Shown piece by piece: positions 32,525 to 40,635 of a stretch of DNA of 64,000 bases. This stretch comes from Lachnospiraceae bacterium. Its GTDB lineage: Bacteria; Bacillota; Clostridia; Lachnospirales; Lachnospiraceae. The stretch spans positions 149,337 to 213,336 of the forward strand of contig CABIXN010000004.1 in NCBI GenBank assembly GCA_902362715.1. The letters are read 5' to 3'. The position numbers were made by a program, and so were the translations under genes. The notes under the pieces are model-generated. The model was not told the DNA's origin. It ran no database searches and worked only from the letters and a program-made list of their open reading frames with translations. Positions within the stretch are counted from its first letter, which is position 1. Each line of letters starts with the position of its first letter.

Positions 32525-32959
32525 ATGGATATGCAGACATTACAAAAAGATATGATCTCTGCTATGAAAGCAAGGGACAAGGCCCGCAAGGACGCCATTT
32601 CTTCTCTGATTTCCGCTGTGAAGAAAACAGCCATCGACGAAGGATGCAGAGATAATATTCAGCCGGAACTTGTTGACTGTGTTATTTTAAAGGAATTAAA
32701 AAGCGTAAAGGAACAGGTTGATTCCTGCCCGGCAGACCGGACGGAATTAAAAGCAGAATATGAAAACCGCTTCCAGGTTATTTCCGAATACGCACCCAGA
32801 CTGTTATCTGCCGAAGAAGTAAAGGCAATTATTACAGAAAAATTTGCAGATGTTCTTGCTTCCAAAAACAAAGGCCAGATCATGAAAGCCGTCATGGGAG
32901 AATTAAAGGGAAAAGCAGACGGAAAAGTAATCAATCAGGTAGTAGGGGAGCTGTTATAA
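32525..32959 (+). CDS. yqeY: GatB/YqeY domain protein
   Basis: 144 residues, the normal length. It starts MDMQTLQKDMISAMKARDKARKDAISSL-like and ends with a GKADGKVINQVVGELL motif typical of YqeY, a helical protein related to the tail domain of the GatB amidotransferase subunit and possibly tRNA-binding. RBS AAAAGGAGGA. Its role in the cell is poorly defined. Confidence 0.92.
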   Translation: MDMQTLQKDMISAMKARDKARKDAISSLISAVKKTAIDEGCRDNIQPELVDCVILKELKSVKEQVDSCPADRTELKAEYENRFQVISEYAPRLLSAEEVKAIITEKFADVLASKNKGQIMKAVMGELKGKADGKVINQVVGELL

Positions 32960-33000
32960 AAAACTATTTCACCTCAGCTCCTGACAAAGAATCTTATAAT

Positions 33001-33052
33001 AAAAGCGTTTGAAGGCGGAATGATAAAATCATTTCCCTTCAAACGCTTTTAT
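33001..33052. terminator. Bidirectional terminator after yqeY
   Basis: AAAAGCGTTTGAAGG (33001-33015) and CCTTCAAACGCTTTT (33036-33050) are perfect complements with T-tracts on both strands. It separates yqeY from the convergent NlpC/P60 gene. Confidence 0.9.
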
Positions 33053-33079
33053 TTATCACTTATTCAATTAGAAGACAAA

Positions 33080-34252
33080 CTAGAAAATTCTTCTAACTGC
33101 TAAAATTCTCTTATAGTTGGCTGGTGAAGTATATTTAATACCATCCTTTTTATTAGATGCATGTACGACAGTATTATTGCCGGCATAGATGGCAACATGG
33201 CCGCTGTAGCAGATAATATCTCCCGGCTGCATATCTGTTACGGATACGCCTCTTCCCACGCCTCTTAATGCACTGGATGAATGCGGTAAGGAAACACCGA
33301 AATGTTTGTAAACACTCATAACAAATCCTGAACAGTCAGCGCCGTTTGTCAAACTTGTTCCTCCCCATACATATGGATTACCAACAAACTGGCTGGCATA
33401 ATTTACAACTGCCTGCCCGGATTTGGAACCGGATGTTGAAGAACTGGATGAAGAACTAGAAGAAGAACTTCCGTTATCTTTCTTTGAAGAGCTTGAGGAA
33501 GATCCTTTATTTCCGGATGAAATATTTGAAGCCCCCGCGCTTGTTTTTGTCCCGCTGTTAGACTGCTGGGAAAGCACCGCGTTCTGCTCATCAATTGTAG
33601 CTTTATACTCAGCCGCCAGCTGTTTTGCCTGGCTTAACTGGCTGTCAAAATCTGACAGCTGTGTTTTTTTGCTGGAAATTGTCTTATTCAGAGAGTTCTG
33701 CTGTTCTTTTAGAGATTCTTTATTCTCTTCTAGCTGAGACTCATCTTCTTTTACCTGTTTTACAAGGCTTTCTACTTCTGCCTTTGTTGACTGATACTCT
33801 GTCAGCAGATTTCTGTCATATTCATAAATATCATTAAAATAGCTTACTTTATTAATAACATCTGTAATACTGTTGGATGATAACAGAGCAGTCAGGATGG
33901 AGTTATCGCCATTTTCGTACATAAATTTAATACGTTTCTTCATGGCCTCATACTGTTTTTCTTCTTCTTCCTGTGCCACCTTCAAATCAGCCTGGGCTTT
34001 CTGAAGTTCTGCTTTCTTTTCTGTAATTTCATCATTAATAACATCTATATCAACTAACAGATTAACAAGCTCAGAATCCAGAGAATCAATCTCTTTTTGT
34101 AATGCGCTCTGCTTACTTTCAATGCTGCTGATCTGTGCATTTGCTGAATTTAATCCGCTTTTTGCATCTGATGACGGAGCAGCTCCTACAATCTGACAAC
34201 TGCCGACAATCATTGATAATGCCAAAACAAGGGTTAATACTTTTCTTTTCAT
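33080..34252 (-). CDS. Secreted coiled-coil NlpC/P60 peptidoglycan hydrolase (CwlO/PcsB-like)
   Basis: 390 residues from ATG 34252 (RBS AAAGGAGG, six bases). Signal peptide MKRKVLTLVLALSMIVGS...GAA; then a long coiled coil of about 200 residues (ANAQISSIESKQSALQKEID through the NSLNKTISSKKTQL region); then a serine-rich linker of about 50 residues; then a C-terminal NlpC/P60 domain with catalytic Cys in NGADCSGFVMSVY, His in SGHVAIYAG and a third polar residue in VVHASNKK. It should cut wall peptide cross-links outside the cell, probably under FtsEX-like or WalRK control; a WalR-type box lies upstream. Confidence 0.92.
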   Translation of the reverse strand: MKRKVLTLVLALSMIVGSCQIVGAAPSSDAKSGLNSANAQISSIESKQSALQKEIDSLDSELVNLLVDIDVINDEITEKKAELQKAQADLKVAQEEEEKQYEAMKKRIKFMYENGDNSILTALLSSNSITDVINKVSYFNDIYEYDRNLLTEYQSTKAEVESLVKQVKEDESQLEENKESLKEQQNSLNKTISSKKTQLSDFDSQLSQAKQLAAEYKATIDEQNAVLSQQSNSGTKTSAGASNISSGNKGSSSSSSKKDNGSSSSSSSSSSSTSGSKSGQAVVNYASQFVGNPYVWGGTSLTNGADCSGFVMSVYKHFGVSLPHSSSALRGVGRGVSVTDMQPGDIICYSGHVAIYAGNNTVVHASNKKDGIKYTSPANYKRILAVRRIF

Positions 34253-34275
34253 TGCAGCCTCCTTTATCTTTTGCA

Positions 34276-34304
34276 ATTATATCACTCTCATTGTACTTTT
34301 TCAA
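34276..34304 (-). promoter_or_regulatory. Promoter of the NlpC/P60 hydrolase gene
   Basis: Minus-strand TTGAAA (34304-34299), 17-bp spacer, TATAAT (34281-34276). Leader about 17 nt to the AAAGGAGG site. Confidence 0.8.
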
Positions 34305-34342
34305 CCTAAAAAGACATTTTCCAGCAATAAACAATTAAGATT

Positions 34343-34359
34343 TGTAATATTTCTGTAAT
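34343..34359 (+). promoter_or_regulatory. WalR (YycF)-type binding box
   Basis: TGTAAT-5-TGTAAT, an exact match to the published WalR consensus TGTWAH-N5-TGTWAH, about 40 bp upstream of the -35 box of the wall hydrolase gene and in the opposite orientation. WalRK controls such hydrolases in Firmicutes. Confidence 0.6.
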
Positions 34360-34516
34360 ATATGTATGATGAAACTCCAGTATTTTATGAAACCTGCCTG
34401 AAACTTTAGTGAAAATTCCGGTAAAGCAGGCAAGTGTGCCAATGAAAAATTTCCAAACAAAAAAGCCGGTCGCTCCATGCTTTAACACTCCTGCAATGCC
34501 TTATGGCCCCACAGCA

Positions 34517-34560
34517 AATAAACGTCTCCGGAATGTCAAAACTCCCGGAAGACGTTTATT
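34517..34560 (-). terminator. Terminator of the SipL-like gene
   Basis: AATAAACGTCTCCGG (34517-34531) pairs with CCGGAAGACGTTTATT (34545-34560) with one bulged base; T-rich downstream on the minus strand. It is 11 bp from the stop at 34571. Confidence 0.75.
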
Positions 34561-34570
34561 ATGCCAGCTA

Positions 34571-36127
34571 TTATCTTACCTGTTTTAAAAGCAGAATCGT
34601 TGTCCCTTCCGGAAGCGGTTCATCCGGAAGCTGATTGGTCCTTTTAATTTCTGCAATCGTTGTATGGTTCTCTTTTGCAATTTTCCAGAGTGTATCCCCG
34701 GATTTTATCCGAAGTCCTGTCATACCCGGCATCCGCTGTATTTCTTCCATATCTGCCGGCGTCTCTTCCACTGTTTTAATCCTTTCAATTTCTTCCGGTT
34801 TAAATACAATGACATTAAAGTCTGCTACTGACTGAATTTCCATCATACTGCCGCTTTTCATCATAACAGAAAGAAGCTCTATTCCGGTATTCAGTTCAAA
34901 CCTGCAGTCTGGTGTAATCTGAGGGACTTCGATTTTATAACTGAAAGGAAGCATTCCTTCTACCGCGTCAAGAGGCGCCTGGTCTTCTTTTGTAAAATAA
35001 AGAATCTGGACATGTACGGCCCCTTCCGCTAAAATTCCGTCTTCCTGAATTTCCGTATGATCCAGCTGCACATTCCCAAAACAGCTGCAGATCTGAAGAA
35101 TCTCTTTTTGTCCCTGTTCCAAAGTCAGGGTATCATTCACCTTGCACCTGGACTCATTTTTCATCAGCAGATGTTCTACTGTTACGGCTTCCCTCTGAGG
35201 AATCAGAGTTTTATCCAAAGCATAGAGATCCCCAAGCATCTGCCTTTTCTGCTCTTCATATAAACGATACTCTACTTTCAGAATCCCATCCAGGGAAATT
35301 ACTCTGGGTTCCCCTTCTAAATCTTCCTGGCTCTGTACATTCCATTCCTGCACATCAGCTTTTACATAACAGATATAATCCTGATCTGATTCCGGAACTT
35401 CAAGGCTTAAGGATACCGGTATAGAGGTCTCATGCCACTCAAGCCTTGCCTCCGGCTCCCCAATATACAGCATAGACACCGAAACCTCTCCCTGAACCTG
35501 AATCTTTCCGTTTGCCGGTCTGGCCTGTATTCCCTGAATCTGTACCTGTTTCCAGAGAATTTCATTTATATTGGGTTTATTTGCAGGAAGATCTATCTCT
35601 TCATGGATCCGGCACTGATCTTTTCCTTCCGCCTTTAAGTGGAGACAGTTTACAGACCGGTTTAAGACCTCCATGTTCTGGCCTCCCTCCATTTCCTCCG
35701 GAAATTCTTCTGTTGCAAATTCCGATACTACAGCCGATAAATCCAGCAGCGCCCGTACCCCCAGCTTTCTGGAATTTGTTACATTAATACTCAGATCCTC
35801 AAGCTCACAGGAAACCTGAGCAGAATCAAATTCCTGGGCTTCATCCACCGCCAGTGTCTCCTGAAAAGAAACCACTCCCTCAAGACTGCTGACTCCCAGC
35901 TCCACCTGCTCTGCCCGGTATAAAATCTCGAACTTCAGGTTCCCCTTTATGGATACATGTCCTTTGGTTACCTTGGTCTCCTCAATTCTGATCCGCCCCT
36001 GGCTCATAATCAGCGCTGAAAAGTCCGGTTTATAATCCGGAAGATTATAATCTTCATCAAAGGTAACCTGGGTTCTGGCCCTTCCTTTTATAATTTCCCT
36101 ATGTAATGAAAATGTATTTAATTCCAT
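34571..36127 (-). CDS. sipL: SPOCS (DUF3794) and LysM protein, SipL-like spore morphogenesis factor
   Basis: 518 residues. Three DUF3794/SPOCS beta domains in series (about 10-150, 165-310, 320-450), seen from repeated patterns such as KFEILYRAEQ, VSMLYIGEP and VQILYFTKE. A C-terminal LysM domain follows (LRIKSGDTLWKIAKENHTTIAE). This matches SipL, which in Clostridioides difficile binds the coat ATPase SpoIVA through its LysM domain and localises the coat in the mother cell. RBS GCAGGAGGAA. Transcribed alone or after the small lipoprotein gene 26 bp upstream. Confidence 0.9.
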   Translation of the reverse strand: MELNTFSLHREIIKGRARTQVTFDEDYNLPDYKPDFSALIMSQGRIRIEETKVTKGHVSIKGNLKFEILYRAEQVELGVSSLEGVVSFQETLAVDEAQEFDSAQVSCELEDLSINVTNSRKLGVRALLDLSAVVSEFATEEFPEEMEGGQNMEVLNRSVNCLHLKAEGKDQCRIHEEIDLPANKPNINEILWKQVQIQGIQARPANGKIQVQGEVSVSMLYIGEPEARLEWHETSIPVSLSLEVPESDQDYICYVKADVQEWNVQSQEDLEGEPRVISLDGILKVEYRLYEEQKRQMLGDLYALDKTLIPQREAVTVEHLLMKNESRCKVNDTLTLEQGQKEILQICSCFGNVQLDHTEIQEDGILAEGAVHVQILYFTKEDQAPLDAVEGMLPFSYKIEVPQITPDCRFELNTGIELLSVMMKSGSMMEIQSVADFNVIVFKPEEIERIKTVEETPADMEEIQRMPGMTGLRIKSGDTLWKIAKENHTTIAEIKRTNQLPDEPLPEGTTILLLKQVR

Positions 36128-36153
36128 AATTCCTCCTGCCTCTCACCTTATCT

Positions 36154-36579
36154 TTACTCAAATACCACATTTTCATCTACCGCCTCTGTTTTAATTACAA
36201 TATACGGATAGCTGACTGCCTCTTTTGTTTTTTCATCTTTTTTCGGTCCCACAAGATCCGCACCAAAATATACCGCATTGGATGAAAGATATAACTCCCT
36301 CATTTGTATGCTGTATCCTCCGGTTTCCTGCATTCCAAATCCTCTTGCGATGTACAGATATCCTTCATATGTATACGATACTTTAAAATCACCTTCCTTT
36401 TTCTCCTCGATCTCCTCCATTAACGGGTCCGGCACTTCCTCTGGCTCCAGCACGGTATAATCTAAATCTCTGATTTTTTTACTGTCCTTTTTTTCCATAC
36501 CGCAGGCTGTAATCATTGTGCTCAACAGTAACAGACTTACAATCAATACTATAATTTTTCGATACATGTTCCATACCAC
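36154..36579 (-). CDS. Lipoprotein with PrcB-like C-terminal domain
   Basis: 141 residues. N-terminal lipoprotein signal (YRKIIVLIVSLLLLSTMITAC, Cys at 26). The end GGYSIQMRELYLSS...VSYPYIVIKTE resembles the PrcB C-terminal domain found in small surface lipoproteins of Clostridia. Start taken at GTG 36579 with AAGGAAAG seven bases upstream; ATG 36567 is the alternative. Adjacent to the SipL gene; function unknown. Confidence 0.75.
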   Translation of the reverse strand: MVWNMYRKIIVLIVSLLLLSTMITACGMEKKDSKKIRDLDYTVLEPEEVPDPLMEEIEEKKEGDFKVSYTYEGYLYIARGFGMQETGGYSIQMRELYLSSNAVYFGADLVGPKKDEKTKEAVSYPYIVIKTEAVDENVVFE

Positions 36580-36688
36580 GCAATTCTTTCCTTATAGTCT
36601 ATTCGCCTGCATTCCATTTTATTATTGTATTTCTACATTTCAATCGTTATAATAAGATGATGCAAAATTGAAAGAGAGGTTTCTACCT

Positions 36689-37426
36689 ATGATAAGAACC
36701 ATTTTCGGCGTATTATTCGCTGTAGTTTATCTCATTATCGGGATCCCCGTTCTGTTTATTGAATGGATCATCGGAAAAATCAACAAACATGCTATGGATA
36801 TCAGCAGTCTTCGGTTGGTGCAGTGGGCCTTCCGGGTCATTGCAAAAATCTGCGGCATCAAGCTGACTGTCCTGGGTCAGGAAAATCTTCCAAAGGACCA
36901 GCCGGTATTATATATAGGAAATCACAGAAGCTATTTTGATATTATTCTGTCCTACTCCCTCTGTCCGGACCTTACCGGATACATTGCCAAAGATACTCTG
37001 GAAAAAGTACCTCTTCTTAATATCTGGATGAAACGGCTTTACTGCCTGTTTATGAACAGAGACGATATGAAGCAGAGTCTGAAAACCATTCTCAAAGGCG
37101 CTGAATATGTGAAACAGGGTGTATCTATCTGTATCTTCCCGGAAGGCACCCGGAATAAGGGAAAAGAAACGGAACTTCTTCCCTTTAAGGAAGGCAGCTT
37201 TAAAATTGCAGAAAAGACCGGATGCCCCGTCATCCCCATGGCAATCAGCAATTCAGCGGCTGTTATTGCAGATCATCCGCCTAAAGTTACCCCATGCCAT
37301 ATTATCATTGAATATGGCCAGCCTATTTACCCAAAAGAGCTTCCAAAGGAAGAACGAAAAAAACTTGGCAGCATTACGCAGCAGGTAATTCAGGAAATGC
37401 TTATTAAAAATGAAACTCTAATTTAA
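36689..37426 (+). CDS. plsC: 1-acyl-sn-glycerol-3-phosphate acyltransferase
   Basis: 245 residues from ATG 36689 (AGAGAGG upstream; a TTG seven codons earlier overlaps that site). An N-terminal membrane anchor, then the acyltransferase motifs NHRSYFD (HX4D), FMNRDDMKQSL, FPEGTRNKGK and VIPMAISNS. It makes phosphatidic acid from lysophosphatidic acid at the membrane. First gene of a three-gene set with an oxidoreductase and a nitroreductase, 13 bp ahead of the next gene. Confidence 0.93.
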   Translation: MIRTIFGVLFAVVYLIIGIPVLFIEWIIGKINKHAMDISSLRLVQWAFRVIAKICGIKLTVLGQENLPKDQPVLYIGNHRSYFDIILSYSLCPDLTGYIAKDTLEKVPLLNIWMKRLYCLFMNRDDMKQSLKTILKGAEYVKQGVSICIFPEGTRNKGKETELLPFKEGSFKIAEKTGCPVIPMAISNSAAVIADHPPKVTPCHIIIEYGQPIYPKELPKEERKKLGSITQQVIQEMLIKNETLI

Positions 37427-37439
37427 GGAGGAACCCCAT

Positions 37440-38414
37440 ATGAAGGAATACCGCTGGGCCGTCATCGGCTGTGGCGTCATTGCAAAAGAAATGGCAGAAT
37501 CCATGAATAAACTGGGCAGAAGCTTTTATGGCGTCTGGAATCGGACGTTTGAAAAAGCCGAAGCATTTGCGAAGGAATATCAGATTCCCCATGTATACAA
37601 AAATGTCCGGGAACTGATAGAAGATACCTCTATAGATATTATCTACATAGCCACGCCCCATAACCTGCATTACCCCTTTTTGATAAAAGCATTAAACGCC
37701 GGCAGACATGTTTTGTGCGAAAAGGCAATCACCTTAAATTCATCAGAATTAAAGGAAGCTGTTATGCTCTCACAAGAACGAAATGTAATCCTGGCCGAGG
37801 CAATGACACTCTATCATCTGCCCCTCTACAAAAAACTTCACCAGCTGCTCCAGGAACAGACACTGGGCTCCCTGCGTTTTATTCAGATGAATTTTGGAAG
37901 TTATAAAGTATACGATATGACCAACCGCTTTTTCTGCAGAGAACTGGCCGGAGGCGCACTGCTTGATATTGGTGTATACGCATTATCCTTTATCCGCTGG
38001 TTTTTATCCGCCGCACCAGATCAGATTACATCCCAGGTAAAACTGGCCCCCACCGGCGTAGATGAGCAGGCCGGTATCCTGCTGACAAATCCCGCCGGAG
38101 AAATGGCTTCTGTCTCCATGACCCTTCATGCAAAACAGCCTAAGCGCGGCATGGCCGCTTTTGATAAGGGATATCTTGAAATCTATAATTATCCCAGGGC
38201 CTGCCAGGCGGTTATCACTTACACAGAAGACGGTCATCAGGAAATTATTGATCTTGGCAATAGCGAAGACTCATTGATTTATGAAATCCAGGATATGGAA
38301 ACTGCCGTATCCGGCGGTGAAAACCTTATGCATCTGGACTACACAACAGATGTCATGGACATTATGACAAAGCTCAGAAAAGACTGGGGTATCGTTTACC
38401 CGGAGGAAGAATAG
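37440..38414 (+). CDS. Gfo/Idh/MocA-family oxidoreductase
   Basis: 324 residues. WAVIGCGVIAKEMAES is the NAD(P) loop, CEKAITLNSSEL the family Lys motif (Ala in place of the common Pro), and GGALLDIGVYALSFIRWF lies where the second-domain catalytic residues occur. This subgroup resembles dihydrodiol dehydrogenase-like proteins rather than inositol dehydrogenases. RBS AAGGAGGAA. Substrate unknown; context (plsC, nitroreductase) does not help. Confidence 0.87.
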   Translation: MKEYRWAVIGCGVIAKEMAESMNKLGRSFYGVWNRTFEKAEAFAKEYQIPHVYKNVRELIEDTSIDIIYIATPHNLHYPFLIKALNAGRHVLCEKAITLNSSELKEAVMLSQERNVILAEAMTLYHLPLYKKLHQLLQEQTLGSLRFIQMNFGSYKVYDMTNRFFCRELAGGALLDIGVYALSFIRWFLSAAPDQITSQVKLAPTGVDEQAGILLTNPAGEMASVSMTLHAKQPKRGMAAFDKGYLEIYNYPRACQAVITYTEDGHQEIIDLGNSEDSLIYEIQDMETAVSGGENLMHLDYTTDVMDIMTKLRKDWGIVYPEEE

Positions 38415-38448
38415 ACAAGTTTTAATCAGAAAAAGGAGGAACAAAGCA

Positions 38449-38961
38449 ATGGAATTTAGGGAAGTTATTAAAAATCGTTATTCCTGCAAAAAATTTGACG
38501 GAAGAAAAGTAGACGCCGCGCAGCTTGATGCGATTTTACAGGCCAGCCGTCTAGCGCCTACTGCCAAAAACTTTCAGGAACAGCACATCTATGTAGTACA
38601 GTCAGAAGAAACATTAAAAAAGCTGGACCAGGTTACTCCCTGCCGCTATGGTGCAGCCACCTGCCTAGTAGTGGCATTTGACACCAGTAATGTATTTACA
38701 TATCCAGGCGGCAAACGGGACTCCGGTGTGGAAGACGCCACCATTGCAGCAACTCATATGCTTCTGGCAGCCGCCAATGAAGGCGTGGACAGCTGCTGGA
38801 TTAATTTCTTTGACCCGGAAGAAATGGCAAAAGTACTTGGACTGCCTGAAAATGAGGAAGTACTGATGCTGCTGGATCTTGGATACGCGGCAGAGGGAAC
38901 CCTTCCAACTGCTACACACAATCAGCGAAAAGACCTGACAGAAACCGTCACCTGGCTGTAA
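38449..38961 (+). CDS. Nitroreductase-family FMN protein
   Basis: 170 residues, a short nitroreductase fold. FREVIKNRYSCKKFDGRKV, the FMN-binding APTAKNFQEQHIYVV, and DSCWINFFDPEEMAKVLGLPENEEVLMLLDLGYA are characteristic. Members reduce nitro groups, quinones or enoates with NAD(P)H. RBS AAAAGGAGGAA; ended by a strong terminator. Confidence 0.9.
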   Translation: MEFREVIKNRYSCKKFDGRKVDAAQLDAILQASRLAPTAKNFQEQHIYVVQSEETLKKLDQVTPCRYGAATCLVVAFDTSNVFTYPGGKRDSGVEDATIAATHMLLAAANEGVDSCWINFFDPEEMAKVLGLPENEEVLMLLDLGYAAEGTLPTATHNQRKDLTETVTWL

Positions 38962-39006
38962 TTTAGTCTGATAATTTTCAGTTAGAAGGCGGATTTCGTT
39001 AAAAAC

Positions 39007-39050
39007 GGCTGTGAGATTACTTTTTTCAGAAATCTCACAGCCATTTTTTT
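39007..39050 (+). terminator. Terminator after the nitroreductase gene
   Basis: GGCTGTGAGATT (39007-39018) pairs perfectly with AATCTCACAGCC (39031-39042), followed by ATTTTTTT. Confidence 0.92.
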
Positions 39051-39101
39051 CTGTTATATATAAAAGTTTTGCAATTGAAAAAAATGCTGTCGCCCGGATA
39101 A

Positions 39102-39833
39102 CTACAGTCCATTTAACAAAGCATTTTTTACTGTTTCGGCAATAGCCTGCGCTCCTCTCTCATTTGGATGAATGCCGTCATCCGTATACCATTCCGGGTG
39201 TCCTGCTGTTGCCTGACAAATGTCTATGAGATAAATACCTGCCTCTTTTGCAATTTCATTTACCACATCCCTGATTGCCTCAAGACGGGCTTCTGTGATT
39301 CCATACAAATATCCCTCCTCTGGCCAGTCCGGGGACTTATATGCGCTTGCAGGTGTACAGATATAGACATCCGGAGAGGAATCCAGTGACAGATAAGCTA
39401 AAAGCAGCTCCTTATACTGCTCTTTAAACACATCTTTTCCTTTCCAGTTTTCCGGTTTCGCATCATTAGTTCCAAGCATAAGTACAACAACATCCGGCTG
39501 CTCTAGCAGACTTTTCTTATATGCATCTGTCATCCGGTAGGAATCACTGCTTAAGTCCGAAACGGTTTTTCCGCTTACACCATAATTTTTTACAAGAAAA
39601 TGCTCTCCCAGCATCCACGTAAGCTGCGCCGGATAACTATCTTTGTGGGGATCCGCTATCCCGGTTCCAAATGTGATACTGTCCCCTGCGCAGACAATTT
39701 TTTTATATCTATCTGCAGAGCCGGAAAAAATTCCCCATCCTCCGCTCTTAACTGCTGTCAGAATCCATATTACTGCCAGCACTGCCACAGCCAATCCTAT
39801 TAAAATTCCATATCTGGCCGTCATATTCTTCAT
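39102..39833 (-). CDS. SGNH/GDSL-family esterase, membrane-anchored or secreted
   Basis: 243 residues. N-terminal hydrophobic segment (YGILIGLAVAVLAVIWILTAV), then the four SGNH blocks: CAGDSITFG with the nucleophile Ser, GVSGKTV with Gly, MLGTNDAKP with Asn, and DGIHPNERG with the Asp-x-x-His pair. It acts on an ester outside the membrane, perhaps an acetylated polysaccharide or lipid. RBS GAAAGGA, ten bases before the ATG. Downstream of a small hypothetical gene (31 bp). Confidence 0.9.
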   Translation of the reverse strand: MKNMTARYGILIGLAVAVLAVIWILTAVKSGGWGIFSGSADRYKKIVCAGDSITFGTGIADPHKDSYPAQLTWMLGEHFLVKNYGVSGKTVSDLSSDSYRMTDAYKKSLLEQPDVVVLMLGTNDAKPENWKGKDVFKEQYKELLLAYLSLDSSPDVYICTPASAYKSPDWPEEGYLYGITEARLEAIRDVVNEIAKEAGIYLIDICQATAGHPEWYTDDGIHPNERGAQAIAETVKNALLNGL

Positions 39834-39864
39834 GGCTTAATATTCCTTTCAGTTTCCAATAGCA

Positions 39865-40317
39865 TTAAGTCTCGCTCCTGCGAGACTCTGGTACAGGACT
39901 ATCTGCTTCTTCCATTACAGACTCAATCCATGGTTCCAGCCAATCACGATCGCCTGTATAAAAAACCCCATCTATGATAAACTCCATGCCATTATTTCCT
40001 ATTGTATGAACCTCTCCATTTTTCATTGTAACATAATAGGTAAAGCCGCCTCCCACCGGAACTTTGGGGTTTAATGTGAATCTTCCGGTACATTGATTGA
40101 TCTTATCCGCAACTTCATCAAATTCATTAAGGCCAAACTCCTTATACCCCTCGCCCTCTACAGCCGGATGTACAGTCACTTCAATCTTAGCAATCTCTTC
40201 TGACTTAACAGTTTTCGCCCAATGCAGCGGCTTTCCAATTTTTATACATAAAATAAGCACGATAATAAGAGCCAGAATAAGAAACAGTAAACAAAACAGC
40301 TTTTTTTTACTTATCAT
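39865..40317 (-). CDS. Hypothetical membrane-anchored protein
   Basis: 150 residues. MISKKKLFCLLFLILALIIV begins a membrane anchor or signal; the rest is a small beta-rich domain (AKIEVTVHP, FTYYVTMKNGEVHTIGNNGMEFIIDGVFYTGD) with conserved-looking WLEPWIESV near the end. The first half resembles domains seen in uncharacterised Clostridial lipoproteins, but no family was named. RBS GAAAGGAGC. Probably an operon with the SGNH esterase. The last codons, RSET, are encoded by a short sequence also found at the end of murF. Confidence 0.65.
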   Translation of the reverse strand: MISKKKLFCLLFLILALIIVLILCIKIGKPLHWAKTVKSEEIAKIEVTVHPAVEGEGYKEFGLNEFDEVADKINQCTGRFTLNPKVPVGGGFTYYVTMKNGEVHTIGNNGMEFIIDGVFYTGDRDWLEPWIESVMEEADSPVPESRRSET

Positions 40318-40575
40318 AAAATTTGCTCCTTTCCTCTGCAGCTGAATACCACTCTAAATAAGCATTATTTTCAGCTGCCCTGTTGAGACACCATTACCAG
40401 CACCTGCATTCATTCCATTGAATATCCGATATTTCATTTTTACATTCATAATAATAGTATTTTCTTAACCTTAAAATACCACTATTTATTTAGAAATGCA
40501 ATATATCTATTTTTAACAATATTTTAAAGATTCTATTACCGAAAGTAAAATTTGTAATAAACAAAAAATATCATA
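40318..40575 (-). other. Intergenic region without a gene
   Basis: About 260 AT-rich bases between the hypothetical gene and the murF terminator. A weak minus-strand promoter (TTGCAT, 17 bp, TATTTT near 40465-40495) may drive the downstream genes. No other structure seen. Confidence 0.45.
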
Positions 40576-40617
40576 AATAAAAGAGCCGCCCTGAAAATAT
40601 TATCCAGTAACGACTCT
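40576..40617 (-). terminator. Terminator of the ddl-murF operon
   Basis: Minus-strand AGAGTCG (40617-40611) pairs with CGGCTCT (40588-40582) with one G-T pair, followed by TTTATTTATG. Confidence 0.75.
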
Positions 40618-40635
40618 ATTATTTATAAGCAAAAT

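Larger units (their letters stand above)
34253..34516 (-). other. Intergenic region upstream of the NlpC/P60 gene
   Basis: About 260 bp. The part near the gene holds a consensus promoter and a WalR-type box (separate entries). The rest has only short frames without ribosome binding sites and I see no gene in it. Confidence 0.6.

Noticed and set aside
34306..34488. 60-codon minus-strand frame upstream of the NlpC/P60 gene
   Set aside because: No ribosome binding site, crosses the WalR-type box and no family resemblance.
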